From Nitrosophilus kaiyonis (lineage in GTDB: Bacteria; Campylobacterota; Campylobacteria; Campylobacterales; Nitratiruptoraceae), in assembly GCF_027943725.1 (NCBI RefSeq), contig NZ_AP025696.1, forward strand, positions 1,527,501 through 1,591,500: DNA of 64,000 bases, read 5' to 3'. A program made the translations under genes and the position numbers. This document shows positions 8,934 to 18,851 of this stretch, in pieces (positions within the stretch are counted from its first letter, which is position 1; every line of letters begins with the position of its first letter). A model generated the notes under the pieces. It was not told the origin of the DNA and did not search any database. It worked only from the letters and a program-made list of their open reading frames with translations.

Positions 8934-10253
8934 ATGATAAAAATGAGATATTTAACAGCTGGTTTTTTAGGAAGTTTAGTTTTAAGTTATTCTCTTATTC
9001 AAACAGATTTGCATGCAAAAAGTGAAAATGATTTAAATATTACTTCAAGACTTCAATCAATTGCAAAATTTACAAAAGTAGTTGGAACAGTTGAAAAATA
9101 TTATGTTGATCCTTTAACAATTGAAGAGATTATAGATAAATCTATTGCTGGACTATTGAGTAATCTTGATGCTCATTCATCTTTTTTAGATAAAAAACAT
9201 TATAAAGAGTTAAAAATTCAAACTGAAGGTGAATTTGGCGGTCTTGGTATTACAGTTGGTATCAGAGACGGGGCATTAACTGTAATAGCACCTATTGAGG
9301 GAACTCCTGCATATAAAGCTGGACTTAAAGCTGGGGATATAATATTAAAAATAGATGACAAATCTACAATTGATATGACTCTTGATGAGGCCGTTAGCCT
9401 TATGAGAGGAAAACCTGGTACAAAAATAGTTTTAACAATAGTTAGAAAAGGTGAAAACAAACCATTAAAATTTGAAATAGTAAGAGATATCATTAAAATC
9501 GATTCAGTTTATGCAAAACATATATTAAATGATGATATTTTGTATCTTAGAGTTGTCTCTTTTGACAAAAAAGTTGTTAATGATGTAAAAAAATATATAA
9601 AAGAAAATGAAGATAAAACTAAAGGTATAATTTTAGATCTAAGAAACAATCCAGGTGGTCTTTTGGATCAAGCTGTAGGATTAGTTAATCTTTTTGTTGA
9701 TAAAGGAGTTATTGTTTCACAAAAAGGAAGAATAAAATCTGAAAATAGAGAGTATAAAGCAACAAAATCTGGAACTTACAAAAATATTCCTTTGGTAGTA
9801 CTTGTAAATGGTGGAAGTGCAAGTGCAAGTGAAATTGTAAGTGGATCACTTCAAGATCACAAACGTGCTATTTTAGTTGGAGAAAAAACTTTTGGAAAAG
9901 GTAGTGTACAAGTAATATTGCCAATCGATAAAGATGAAGCGATAAAACTTACTATTGCAAGATATTATCTACCAAGTGGCAGAACAATACAAGCTTTAGG
10001 TGTTACACCAGATGTAATCGTTCATCCTGGAGAATTAAAAATAAAAGAGGATGAATTTATGCTAAAAGAAGCTGAACTTAAAAAACATCTAAAAAGCGAA
10101 CTTGAAAAAATTGAAGGTAAAAAGAAAAAGAAAAAAGAGAAGAAAAAAAGTGAAGATGGTTTAATTTTAGAAAAAGATCTTTATAAAGATGCTCAATTAA
10201 AAGAGGCAACTGATATACTAAAAGCATTAATAATTCTAAAATCAAAAGGATAA
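8934..10253 (+). CDS. ctpA: C-terminal processing protease (S41), CtpA/Prc-like
   Basis: 439 residues from the ATG at 8934; GGAG sits 9 bases upstream, and an upstream in-frame TTG overlaps that ribosome site and is rejected. An N-terminal signal or anchor segment (about residues 4-28), a PDZ domain ([19 protein letters not shown]), and the S41 peptidase core with the Ser in [16 protein letters not shown] and the Lys in [11 protein letters not shown]. It cleaves periplasmic proteins from the C-terminus. The tail is Lys-rich ([11 protein letters not shown]). purC starts 3 bases after its stop, so it leads the purine genes. Confidence 0.94.
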   Translation: MIKMRYLTAGFLGSLVLSYSLIQTDLHAKSENDLNITSRLQSIAKFTKVVGTVEKYYVDPLTIEEIIDKSIAGLLSNLDAHSSFLDKKHYKELKIQTEGEFGGLGITVGIRDGALTVIAPIEGTPAYKAGLKAGDIILKIDDKSTIDMTLDEAVSLMRGKPGTKIVLTIVRKGENKPLKFEIVRDIIKIDSVYAKHILNDDILYLRVVSFDKKVVNDVKKYIKENEDKTKGIILDLRNNPGGLLDQAVGLVNLFVDKGVIVSQKGRIKSENREYKATKSGTYKNIPLVVLVNGGSASASEIVSGSLQDHKRAILVGEKTFGKGSVQVILPIDKDEAIKLTIARYYLPSGRTIQALGVTPDVIVHPGELKIKEDEFMLKEAELKKHLKSELEKIEGKKKKKKEKKKSEDGLILEKDLYKDAQLKEATDILKALIILKSKG

Positions 10254-10255
10254 AA

Positions 10256-10966
10256 ATGGAAAAAAAAGAGCTTTTATATGAAGGAAAAGGAAAAAAGATA
10301 TTTTTAACTGATAATGATAATTTTTTAATAGCTGAATTTAAAGATGAATTAACAGCATTTGATGCAACAAAAAAGGGTTTTGAAAAGGGAAAAGGTGCAT
10401 TGAATTGTCAAATAAGTTCAGAACTTTTTGAATTATTGGAAAAAAATGGAATCCCAACTCATTTTGTTAAAAAACTTAGTGATAATGAGATGCTTATAAA
10501 AAAAGCAGATATGATTGCTATTGAAGTAGTTGTAAGAAATATAGCCACTGGATCATTAACTAAAAGACTCGGAATTCCTGAAGGGAAAAAGCTTCCATTT
10601 GCTTTAGTTGAATTTTATTATAAAAATGATGAACTTCATGACCCATTAATAAATGATGAACATGCTTTAATTTTAGAATTGGCAAAAGATGAAGCTGAAC
10701 TTGAAGAACTAAAAAGATTAGGAAGAGAAATCAATGTTATATTAAAATCTTTTTTTGATAAAAGAGATTTAATATTAGTTGATTTTAAAGTTGAATTTGG
10801 AAGAGACAAAGAGGGGAAAATTATTTTGGCTGATGAAATTAGCCCTGATAGTTGTAGATTTTGGGATAAAAAAACTGGTGAAAAACTTGATAAAGATAGA
10901 TTTAGACAAGATTTGGGAAATGTAAAAGTTGCTTATGAAGAGGTACTTAGAAGGATAGTTGAGTAA
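10256..10966 (+). CDS. purC: SAICAR synthetase
   Basis: 236 residues, full length. It contains [11 protein letters not shown] at the N-terminus, [15 protein letters not shown], and [12 protein letters not shown]. It joins aspartate to carboxyaminoimidazole ribotide in purine synthesis. It follows ctpA closely and precedes purS and purQ, which are separated from it by a composite repeat. Confidence 0.97.
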   Translation: MEKKELLYEGKGKKIFLTDNDNFLIAEFKDELTAFDATKKGFEKGKGALNCQISSELFELLEKNGIPTHFVKKLSDNEMLIKKADMIAIEVVVRNIATGSLTKRLGIPEGKKLPFALVEFYYKNDELHDPLINDEHALILELAKDEAELEELKRLGREINVILKSFFDKRDLILVDFKVEFGRDKEGKIILADEISPDSCRFWDKKTGEKLDKDRFRQDLGNVKVAYEEVLRRIVE

Positions 10967-10971
10967 AGGGT

Positions 10972-11087
10972 TATTAGTCATTAGTCATTAGTCATTAGTA
11001 TTATTAGTTAAAAAATTTATATCGAAAAGTTATAAAGAGGAAAGCAAAGAAGCTATAAAGCATCTAATTCCTAATGACCAATATCAA
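10972..11087. repeat. composite intergenic repeat, locus 2
   Basis: Between purC and purS. Plus strand: units of TTAGTCA three times (10972-11002), a purine-rich centre (AAAGAGGAAAGCAAAGAAGC), and inverted units CTAATTCCTAATGACCAAT near 11069-11087. This is the same convergent layout as locus 1, with the centre in the opposite orientation. It splits the pur genes without obvious promoter loss. Confidence 0.75.
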
Positions 11088-11106
11088 ATTATATTAAAGG
11101 ATAAAT

Positions 11107-11349
11107 ATGAAAGCTATTGTAGATATCTATTTAAAACCTGGAGTGTTAGATCCTCAAGGTAAAGCAGTTCATCATGCTTTACAATCTCTTGGATTTAATG
11201 AAGTTGAAGATGTAAGAGTTGGGAAACAGATAATTCTTACTTTAAATGAAGAAGATGAAGAAAAGGCAAAAAAAAGAGTTGAAGAGATGTGTGAAACTCT
11301 TCTTGCAAATACAGTAATTGAAGATTACAAGATAGAGATTGAAAAATGA
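11107..11349 (+). CDS. purS: FGAM synthase subunit PurS
   Basis: 80 residues with the PurS pattern (VDIYLKPGVLDPQGKAVHHA, then GFNEVEDVRVGKQI). PurS bridges PurL and PurQ in the formylglycinamidine ribonucleotide synthase of the three-subunit type. AAAGGA precedes the ATG. It overlaps purQ by 4 bases. Confidence 0.95.
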   Translation: MKAIVDIYLKPGVLDPQGKAVHHALQSLGFNEVEDVRVGKQIILTLNEEDEEKAKKRVEEMCETLLANTVIEDYKIEIEK

Positions 11350-12017
11350 AAGTAGCTATTATTAGATTTCCAGGTACAAACTGTGAATTTGACACAGATT
11401 ATGCTTTTAAATTAATTGGTGCAAAAACTGAGATTATTTGGCATAAAAATGAATCCTTACCAAAAGATACAGATTTAGTAGTGCTTCCAGGTGGATTTAG
11501 CTATGGAGATTATCTAAGAAGTGGCGCAATTGCAAGATTTAGCCCAATTATGAAAGCAGTAAGCAAATTTGCCAATAGTGGTGGATATGTATTAGGTATA
11601 TGTAATGGATTTCAAATATTATTAGAGTCTCATCTTTTACCTGGTGCTATGAAAAGAAACGAGAATTTACATTTTATCTCTAAATTTCAATATATAAAAG
11701 TAGTAAATAACAATAATAAATTTCTATCTAAACTAAATCAAGATGATATATTAAATATTCCTATTGCTCATGCAGAAGGAAACTATTTTGTTAATGAAGA
11801 AAAATTGAAAAAGATGTATGATAATGGGCAAATTATATTAAAATATTGTGATGAAAATGGAGATTATGATAATCCTAATGGAAGTATTGACTCCATTGCT
11901 GGTATATGCAATGAAAACAAAAATGTTTTTGGTTTAATGCCGCATCCTGAGAGGGCTTGTGAAAAGATACTTGGTAGCGAAGATGGAATAAAAATGATAA
12001 AAGGATTTATAGATTAA
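11346..12017 (+). CDS. purQ: FGAM synthase glutaminase subunit PurQ
   Basis: 223 residues, a class I glutamine amidotransferase. The nucleophile Cys is in VLGICNGFQILLES and the His/Glu pair in MPHPERACE. It supplies ammonia to PurL, which is not in this window. The stop codon region overlaps the inferred ATT start of the next gene (GATTAA). Confidence 0.96.
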   Translation: MKVAIIRFPGTNCEFDTDYAFKLIGAKTEIIWHKNESLPKDTDLVVLPGGFSYGDYLRSGAIARFSPIMKAVSKFANSGGYVLGICNGFQILLESHLLPGAMKRNENLHFISKFQYIKVVNNNNKFLSKLNQDDILNIPIAHAEGNYFVNEEKLKKMYDNGQIILKYCDENGDYDNPNGSIDSIAGICNENKNVFGLMPHPERACEKILGSEDGIKMIKGFID

Positions 12018-13092
12018 AAGAGTTATTTTATTTTTATCACTATTTATTATATCTATTTATCATTTAGCAGCAGAGGATTTTTCTTCAAATGAAAAATACC
12101 TCTATCTCTCTTATCATAAAATACCTAAAAAAATTTTTGTAAACCAAATTTTTCCAATTTCAATAAAGATAATAGTAACTGAAGATAATTATGAAGAGTT
12201 GTCTTACAATTTTGAAAATGGCGAAAATATCTTGCCAATATATACAGATGAACCTGAAAAAGTCGAAGGTATTTATATTTACAAAACTTTCTATTTTAAA
12301 GCTCTTTCAACCGATATTACAATCCCAAATATAGTTGTTTATTTAAAAATTGATGATTTTTCTCCAATTAAAAAGGAGATTTTATCTGGAAAAAAAATTA
12401 AAGTAATAAAACTTAATCCTCCAGAAAATTACTGTAATGTAATAGCAAAAAATCTTGAAGTTAAAAATTTTCAAGCACTTCAATATGATAAAGAGAAAAA
12501 TCTTATAATTATGGATATTGATGCAAATCTATCAAACCTTGAAGATTTTCATCTAAATTTTGTTGAGGATGAAAAAATTGAAGATTTTAATAGAAGTGCA
12601 ACTTTTTCCAAAATGACCTATTTTGCTAAAATTCCTAAAGATATGAAAAATTTTGAATTTTCATATTTTAATAATAATAAAAATGTGTTTGAAAAATTTA
12701 AAAAATTTATAAATGTAAAAGATGAAACAGTAAGTACTCAATCAGACATAAAACCAAATGAATCTTCACATAAAAATATAAAAATTATTATTCTTTTATC
12801 TATTGCGGTTATTTTTCTTATAATTGCAATATTTAAAAAATCTATTTTTTCAATACTTATTGCTCTTTTGTTTGCTGGATATGCAACCTATTTAGCAATA
12901 CCTTTAGAAGAGGTATGCGTAAAGCAAGATAGTGAGGTAAGACTTCTACCTACCAAAAATAGTACAATTTTTTATAAAACAGACGCTAATTTTAAAACAA
13001 AAAAATTAAATCAAGTAAATGGATATATTAAGATTGAGCTACCAAATGGGAAAATAGGATGGGTAAAAGATGAAAATATTTGCCAAAATTAG
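12013..13092 (+). CDS. membrane protein with C-terminal SH3-like domain, ATT start
   Basis: 359 residues if read from ATT at 12013. The N-terminus then reads as a signal peptide (KRVILFLSLFIISIYHLAAEDF), followed by an Ig/BatD-like extracytoplasmic stretch, two close membrane segments (about 255-290), and a bacterial SH3-like tail ending in GKIGWVKDENIC. No ATG, GTG or TTG occurs in frame until TTG at 12199, which would remove the signal peptide and 62 coding-like codons. AAAAGGA lies 7 bases before the ATT. The ATT overlaps the purQ stop; the codon before it is TAG. Function unknown; probably envelope-associated. It overlaps plsC by 23 bases. Confidence 0.75.
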   Translation: MKRVILFLSLFIISIYHLAAEDFSSNEKYLYLSYHKIPKKIFVNQIFPISIKIIVTEDNYEELSYNFENGENILPIYTDEPEKVEGIYIYKTFYFKALSTDITIPNIVVYLKIDDFSPIKKEILSGKKIKVIKLNPPENYCNVIAKNLEVKNFQALQYDKEKNLIIMDIDANLSNLEDFHLNFVEDEKIEDFNRSATFSKMTYFAKIPKDMKNFEFSYFNNNKNVFEKFKKFINVKDETVSTQSDIKPNESSHKNIKIIILLSIAVIFLIIAIFKKSIFSILIALLFAGYATYLAIPLEEVCVKQDSEVRLLPTKNSTIFYKTDANFKTKKLNQVNGYIKIELPNGKIGWVKDENICQN

Positions 13093-13759
13093 AGGTTTAT
13101 ATGCAGCAATAGTAATTATTATATTAGTTACATTTAATATTTTTGCTTTTTTAATTTTTCCAAAAAAATATTATAAAAAAATCAAAATATTTTTTACAAA
13201 AATTATATTGAAACTTATTGGAATAAAAATAGTAACTGAGGGAAAACCAGATAAAGAAGCAAAGATGATAATAATGAATCATTCAAGTTTTATTGATATT
13301 CCAGTAATAGAAGCAACTTATCCATATGATATGGTATGGATAGCAAAAAAAGAGCTCTTTGATATTCCTTTTTTTGGACTACTTCTAAAACTTCCTGAAA
13401 ATATTAGACTTGATAGAGAAGATAGAAAATCTTTAATATTTTTGCTAAAAGAAGCAAAAGAGAAAACAAAAAATAAAACTATTGCTATTTTTCCTGAAGG
13501 TACAAGAGCAAGAGGAGAAAAACTTTTACCATTTAAACCAGGGGCAAAAATAATTGCTGAAAAACTAAAACTGAAAATCCAACCTGTAATAATAATATGT
13601 GCAAGAGATAGATTTGATAGTAAAAAATTAGAACTAAATCCCGGTATTATAAAAGTTAAATATTTAGATAGTTTTTATCCAGATCCTAAAAAAGAGTGGC
13701 TTAAAGAGTTAAGAGAGACGATGCAAAAAGAGATAAATAAAGAAAAAGCTAATCTCTGA
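13070..13759 (+). CDS. plsC: 1-acylglycerol-3-phosphate acyltransferase
   Basis: 229 residues. An N-terminal membrane segment (about 10-30), the catalytic HxxxxD box in MNHSSFIDIPV and the substrate box FPEGTRARGE. It makes phosphatidic acid for phospholipid synthesis at the inner membrane. It overlaps the SH3 gene upstream and, tail to tail, the ABC gene by 11 bases. Confidence 0.92.
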   Translation: MKIFAKIRGLYAAIVIIILVTFNIFAFLIFPKKYYKKIKIFFTKIILKLIGIKIVTEGKPDKEAKMIIMNHSSFIDIPVIEATYPYDMVWIAKKELFDIPFFGLLLKLPENIRLDREDRKSLIFLLKEAKEKTKNKTIAIFPEGTRARGEKLLPFKPGAKIIAEKLKLKIQPVIIICARDRFDSKKLELNPGIIKVKYLDSFYPDPKKEWLKELRETMQKEINKEKANL

Positions 13760-14327
13760 CCAGCATAATTATATTATCACTACACCATTTTGCTAAATTC
13801 AAATCATGAGTTATAAGCAATATTCCTACTTTATCAAGTAAAGATACTAATAACTTCATAACTTGAAGCTGGATAATATTGTCAAGAGCAGATGTTGGCT
13901 CATCTGCTAAGATAAGATCTGGTTTCATCATGATTGCTCTTAAAATTGAGCATCTTTGCAGCTGTCCACCTGATAGCTCATGAGGTACTTTATATAAAAG
14001 CTCTTTTTCAATATTCATTTTTAAAGCATTTTTTTCAATATCTTTTATATCACATACATCAGCAATTTGATCTATTATTTTGTATGTGGGATGAAATGAT
14101 GTATAAGGATCCTGATAAATTTGAGAAAATTTTTTTACTTCTATTTCTCCAGAAATAGGTTTTAAAAATCCAGCAATTAACTCAAAAAGTGTGCTTTTGC
14201 CTATACCGCTTGGTCCTACAATAGATACAATTTCACCTCTTTTTATCTCTAAAGAAAAATTTTTATACAAAAGTTTATCTTTTGTATATCCAAAGGTTAA
14301 ATTTTTTATCTTTAAAACTTTTTCCAT
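13749..14327 (-). CDS. orphan ABC transporter ATP-binding protein
   Basis: 192 residues, short for the family. Walker A GPSGIGKST, signature LSGGQLQRCSILRAI, Walker B LILADEPTSALD and the His-switch region LLITHDLN are all present. The signature resembles the peptide/nickel (OppF/DppF) type. No permease or binding protein is adjacent, so the substrate is unknown. Its start overlaps the phnA-like stop by one base. Confidence 0.85.
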   Translation of the reverse strand: MEKVLKIKNLTFGYTKDKLLYKNFSLEIKRGEIVSIVGPSGIGKSTLFELIAGFLKPISGEIEVKKFSQIYQDPYTSFHPTYKIIDQIADVCDIKDIEKNALKMNIEKELLYKVPHELSGGQLQRCSILRAIMMKPDLILADEPTSALDNIIQLQVMKLLVSLLDKVGILLITHDLNLAKWCSDNIIMLVRD

Positions 14328-14662
14328 TAAGCTTTTTTAACAAATTCACTTTTTAGTTTCATAGCACCAATTCCAGGAACCTTACAATCAATATTGTGAT
14401 CACCTTCACAAAGTCTTATATTTTTAACTTTTGTTCCTGCTTTTATTGTAGAAGAGCTACCTTTAACTTTTAAATCTTTTGTAACTATAACATCATCACC
14501 ATCTTTCAAAATATTTCCATGAGCATCTTTTACAACTAATCCCTCTTCTTTCTTTTCGGCTTCTTCTTTTGTAAATTCATAACCACATTCTGGACAAATA
14601 AGTAAATTTCCATCTTCATAAACATATTCACTACCACATTTTGGACATTTTGGCAAACTCAT
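14327..14662 (-). CDS. PhnA/YjdM-type zinc-ribbon protein
   Basis: 111 residues. An N-terminal zinc ribbon ([22 protein letters not shown]) is followed by the conserved PhnA C-terminal domain ([22 protein letters not shown], then [15 protein letters not shown]). Despite the name, the family is not part of the C-P lyase complex and its role is unsettled. It is coupled to the downstream ABC ATPase. Confidence 0.92.
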   Translation of the reverse strand: MSLPKCPKCGSEYVYEDGNLLICPECGYEFTKEEAEKKEEGLVVKDAHGNILKDGDDVIVTKDLKVKGSSSTIKAGTKVKNIRLCEGDHNIDCKVPGIGAMKLKSEFVKKA

Positions 14663-14691
14663 ACTTTTCCTTATTTTTTTATTTATTATAC

Positions 14692-14716
14692 AAAAGAGTA
14701 GCTTAGCTACTCTTTT
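14692..14716 (-). terminator. terminator hairpin enclosing the cusA-like stop codon
   Basis: AAAAGAGTAGC, TTA, GCTACTCTTTT: a perfect 11-bp stem whose 3-base loop is exactly the stop codon (TAA on the minus strand) of the RND gene. Ts of the right arm give a short U-run. It ends the metal-pump operon. Confidence 0.75.
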
Positions 14717-17700
14717 TATAAAAAAGATAATAAAGTGATGGCAATACTAAAAGCGTAATCAGAGTTGATGTTATTATCCCTCCAATTACAACAACGGCCA
14801 AAGGATACTCAATTTCACTTCCAACTCCTTTTGCAAAAAGAAGTGGTAAAATTCCAAATAGTGTGGTTAAAGCTGTCATTAAAACAGGTCTTATTCTAAG
14901 TAGAGTTGCATCTTTTACCAATATATCCATTTTAACATCTGGAAATCTTTTTTGTAAACTCTCTATAAAACTAACTAAAACTATACCATTTAAAACGGCA
15001 ATTGCAATAATTATAATAAATCCTATTATTGCAGCAATTGAGATATATATATCTGCCCAAAGCAAAGCAATGATTGAGCCAATTATTCCAAGAGGAACTC
15101 CAAGTAAAATCAAAATTGCCTTTTTAAAGCTATTAAATGCAGTATATAATAGAAGAAGGACTAAAATCAAAGTAGATGGGATAATGATAGATAGATTTTT
15201 TAAAGCCTCTTGCATATTTTTAAAATCTCCAGCCCAACTTATATAATATCCGCTTGGAAAATTGATAAGCTTTTTTATCTTTTTATCTGCTTCATTCACA
15301 AAAGAGGCTATATCTCTTCCTTCTACATCAAAAGATATAACAATATATCTATTTAGATTTTCTCTTTTTATAAATGATGGACCTTGCAATATCTTTATAT
15401 CCGCAATCTCTTTTAACTTAACAACCTTTCCATTTTCACTTCTAATGAGAAGATTTTGAATAGTTTTTATATCTTTTTTTTCATCAGGTTTTACAACAAT
15501 AGGAAATCTTTTTATACCCTCAAACTTATCTGTAACTCTCTCTTCTCCTAAAAGATATTTTATAACATCCATTAGCTCTTGAGGTTTTATCGAGTATCTT
15601 GCCATTGCAAGATAGTTTGGCTTTATCAAAATCTCTCCTTGTCCAAGCTGAGACTCTATCTCTATCGATTCCAATCCATCAATTTTTGATAAAACATCTT
15701 TTATCTCTTTAGCTAAAGAGTTTAAAATCTTTTGATCCTCTCCGAAAATCTTAACGGCAAGTTCTGCTTTTACCCCCTCTAAAAGCTCTTCTATTCTCAT
15801 AGCTATAGGTTGGGTAGGAACAAACTGAACAAAATCAAAATTTTTCTTTAAATCCTTTGTGATTTTACTCTCAAGATTTTTTATATCAAAATCTTTTCTT
15901 TTTAGATTTATCAAAACCTCCATATAGTTAGCTCCAGCAGTCTCACCCTTTTCGCTTCTTCCTATCATAGCTACAACATTATCTACATAATTTGAATATT
16001 TTTTATTTATCAAATTTTCTATATTTTTGCTCAAATTTACACTTTGACTTAGAGCAGTACCTGGAATTGCAATAACTCTATACATAATGGACTCTTCATT
16101 TAGCTTTGGCATAAACTCTCTTCCCTGCTGTAAAAGTAAAAAACTAAGAGCAAAAAATGTTAAAAAAGAGAAAGTAACTACACTCTTTGAATATTTTATG
16201 GCAAATTTTAAAATAGGTGTATATATCTTTTTAATAAAAACCATAATAGGACTATCAGAAAATTTTACAGATTTTAAAAAATAATAACTCATAATCGGAA
16301 CCAAAATCAATGCTACAATGATTGAAGAGAGCATTACAAAAACTATATTTATCGCCATAGGAGAATATAGTTTACCAGTTAAACCTTGCAAACTAACAAG
16401 AGGGATAAATGTTGCAGCAATAATAAAAATAGCAAAAATTACAGGTTTAGTAACTTCACTTGCTGCTTGAGAAATTATATCTATTTTAGACTCATTTGGT
16501 TTGTCATGAATAAGTCTAAAACTATTTTCCACAACAACAATTGTAGCATCAACAATCATACCAATAGCAATAGCAAGCCCGCTAAGACTCATAAGGTTTG
16601 CACTCATTCCAAAATATCTCATCAATAAAAATGCCATCAAAAGAGAGATTGGCAAAGATAAAACAACAATCAAAGCACTTCTTATCTCAAATAAAAACAA
16701 AAATAAAATTACACTGACTAAAATTGCTCCTGTAATTAAAGATGAGCTCATTGTATTTACAGCTTTTTTTGTTATTTCGCTTCTATCATAAATCGTTTTA
16801 ATATCCACACCCTTTGGAAGAGCAGTTTTTATCTCTTTAATCTTTTCTTTTAACCTCTCTACAACTTTAGCTGCATTTGTAGAGCTTCTTTGCAAAACCA
16901 TTCCAAACATTTTCTCTTTACCATCGATTGTTACTGCTCCAAATCTAAGTTTTTTCCCCTCTCTTACTTGTGCTATATCTTCAATCTTTATGGATCTTAT
17001 CTCATTTGATCTAATTACAGTTTTTCTGATTTGATCTAAATTTTCATAAAATCCAGAACCTCTAATTAAATACTGCTCTTTATTAAATTCAAGATACTGT
17101 CCACCTGCGCTTTTATTTGTATTTTGGAGAGCTATTATAATATCTTCATGGGTAACTTTTAAAGCTTGTAGTTTTTTAGGATCAATTAAAACCTCTATCT
17201 GTTTTTCATAACCACCCCAACTAATAACCTCTTCAACACCATCAACCGTTTTAAACATTGGTCTTATAATAAAATCTTGAATCTCTCTTAATTTAGTTAA
17301 TGGCAAATTCCCTTCAATTGCATACCAAAAAACCTGCCCAAGTCCTGTAGTATTTGGACCAATTACTGGTTTTCCAAACCCTTTTGGAATATCTACATTA
17401 TTTAGTCTTTCACTTACAAGCTGTCTTAAAAAATAGATATCATAATCATCTTCAAAAAATATACTTACATAACTAAGTCCAAAAATAGAGTTTGACATAA
17501 TAAGCTTAACTCCGGGAAGTCCAGCCATTGCTGATTCTATGGGATAGGTTATGAGTTTTTCTATAATCTCTGGGCTATTTCCAGGACTTTCTGTATATAT
17601 AACAACCTGCTTTGGTGTAATATCTGGAAATGCATCAACAGGAATATCTTTATAAGCTTTATAACCCAAGGCTACAATAGCTATAAAAAGAGCTATTATT

Positions 17701-17738
17701 AAAAACCTATATTTAATAAATATTTCATAAATTTTCAT
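14703..17738 (-). CDS. heavy-metal efflux RND pump, inner-membrane subunit (CusA/CzcA family)
   Basis: 1011 residues with the 12-segment RND layout and two large periplasmic loops. The TM4 motif [15 protein letters not shown] is of the heavy-metal RND type with a single Asp. The segment [19 protein letters not shown] has Glu-Glu at the place where E. coli CusA has a Cu-ligating Met, and looks closer to CzcA-type pumps; the metal is therefore uncertain. It is the last gene of a six-gene run with its adaptor, outer-membrane channel, PepSY protein, a small secreted protein and ArsR. Confidence 0.92.
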   Translation of the reverse strand: MKIYEIFIKYRFLIIALFIAIVALGYKAYKDIPVDAFPDITPKQVVIYTESPGNSPEIIEKLITYPIESAMAGLPGVKLIMSNSIFGLSYVSIFFEDDYDIYFLRQLVSERLNNVDIPKGFGKPVIGPNTTGLGQVFWYAIEGNLPLTKLREIQDFIIRPMFKTVDGVEEVISWGGYEKQIEVLIDPKKLQALKVTHEDIIIALQNTNKSAGGQYLEFNKEQYLIRGSGFYENLDQIRKTVIRSNEIRSIKIEDIAQVREGKKLRFGAVTIDGKEKMFGMVLQRSSTNAAKVVERLKEKIKEIKTALPKGVDIKTIYDRSEITKKAVNTMSSSLITGAILVSVILFLFLFEIRSALIVVLSLPISLLMAFLLMRYFGMSANLMSLSGLAIAIGMIVDATIVVVENSFRLIHDKPNESKIDIISQAASEVTKPVIFAIFIIAATFIPLVSLQGLTGKLYSPMAINIVFVMLSSIIVALILVPIMSYYFLKSVKFSDSPIMVFIKKIYTPILKFAIKYSKSVVTFSFLTFFALSFLLLQQGREFMPKLNEESIMYRVIAIPGTALSQSVNLSKNIENLINKKYSNYVDNVVAMIGRSEKGETAGANYMEVLINLKRKDFDIKNLESKITKDLKKNFDFVQFVPTQPIAMRIEELLEGVKAELAVKIFGEDQKILNSLAKEIKDVLSKIDGLESIEIESQLGQGEILIKPNYLAMARYSIKPQELMDVIKYLLGEERVTDKFEGIKRFPIVVKPDEKKDIKTIQNLLIRSENGKVVKLKEIADIKILQGPSFIKRENLNRYIVISFDVEGRDIASFVNEADKKIKKLINFPSGYYISWAGDFKNMQEALKNLSIIIPSTLILVLLLLYTAFNSFKKAILILLGVPLGIIGSIIALLWADIYISIAAIIGFIIIIAIAVLNGIVLVSFIESLQKRFPDVKMDILVKDATLLRIRPVLMTALTTLFGILPLLFAKGVGSEIEYPLAVVVIGGIITSTLITLLVLPSLYYLFYKKSS

Positions 17739-17747
17739 CTTTTTCTC

Positions 17748-18851
17748 CTAATGACCATGTTCTCCAAGACTATTCTTTAAAAGTCTTGATTTATAAAAAT
17801 ATACATCTTTATCTATATATTCTTGATTCTCTTCTAAACCCTCTACTACTGCAAAATCTTTTAAAAACTCAACAACTTTTACAACTCTTGGTTCAAAATT
17901 CAACTCTTCATGCTCATGCTCTTCACCCTCTTCTTCATGTTCGTTGTGTTTATGTTCTACATTTTCTTTTTTATGTTCTTCGCCCTCTTTTGGCACAAAC
18001 ACTACAAAATCCCCATTTAACATAGTTAATGCACTCTTTTTTACAGCCAATGCTTTTTTATATGGAGAACTCTCAATTACCATATCCCCAAAAGCTCCTA
18101 TTAATAAAGGTTTATTTGATGGTTTTATATGAAAAAGGAGTTTTGCTTGAAAAGTTTCACTATCTACTTGAGGCATAACTTTTATAAACTCTGTATCATA
18201 AATAAAATCTGAAAGTTTAAAAAAAGCTTTTACATTATTAAGTTTTAATGCGTCATCCACATTTAAATAGGCTATTGCATAATAATTTTTTTGATTTACA
18301 ATTTTTACAACTGGCGTTGAACTTTCTATATTTGAATGCAGAGGTGTTAAAATCTTTTGTATTACTCCATCTGCATGAGAAGTGATATAAAAATATTCTA
18401 TAGGTTTTTTTATATCTTTGATTCCAAGAATTTTTAGTTTTAATTTTATTGAGGAAAGCTTTGAATTTAAGCTTTGAAGCTTGATTTTTATATTGTTTAG
18501 ATCATTTAAAGTAATTAAACCTTTTTTATACAGCTCTTTTGCATTTTTTAATCTTTTTTCTAATACCTCTATCTCCTTTTTTAATTTCAAATAATTACTG
18601 CTTAGCTCTGTTATATAAAAAGATTTAACTTTTGCTATTTTCTCTCCTTTTTTAACACTATCTCCCTCTTTTACAAAATATTTCTCTATATGTCCTGGGA
18701 TTTGAGCTACTATATTTTGTGTCTGATTTTTAAAAACTTCAACCTTTGCGCTTGTTTTATATATTTTTCCAAAATCTATTTTTTTAACCTTTTCATAAGA
18801 AAATGAAAGAGTAATTAAAAATGTTATTAAAAAGATTTTTTTAATCATCAT
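17748..18851 (-). CDS. metal-efflux periplasmic adaptor (CusB/CzcB family)
   Basis: 367 residues. A signal peptide (residues 1-18), a lipoyl/hairpin module (QIPGHIEKYFVKEGDSVKKG, then a coiled coil around 80-140) and a beta-barrel domain. Near the C-terminus, about residues 285-320, a His/Glu-rich loop with KHNEHEEEGEEHEHEE is a likely metal-binding segment. It connects the RND pump to the outer-membrane channel. It overlaps the channel gene by 11 bases and lies 9 bases before the pump gene. Confidence 0.9.
   Translation of the reverse strand: MMIKKIFLITFLITLSFSYEKVKKIDFGKIYKTSAKVEVFKNQTQNIVAQIPGHIEKYFVKEGDSVKKGEKIAKVKSFYITELSSNYLKLKKEIEVLEKRLKNAKELYKKGLITLNDLNNIKIKLQSLNSKLSSIKLKLKILGIKDIKKPIEYFYITSHADGVIQKILTPLHSNIESSTPVVKIVNQKNYYAIAYLNVDDALKLNNVKAFFKLSDFIYDTEFIKVMPQVDSETFQAKLLFHIKPSNKPLLIGAFGDMVIESSPYKKALAVKKSALTMLNGDFVVFVPKEGEEHKKENVEHKHNEHEEEGEEHEHEELNFEPRVVKVVEFLKDFAVVEGLEENQEYIDKDVYFYKSRLLKNSLGEHGH

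Noticed and set aside
8553-9025. Three overlapping short frames in the clpB-ctpA gap
   Set aside because: They lie in pyrimidine-rich spacer, lack ribosome sites and have no protein-like pattern.
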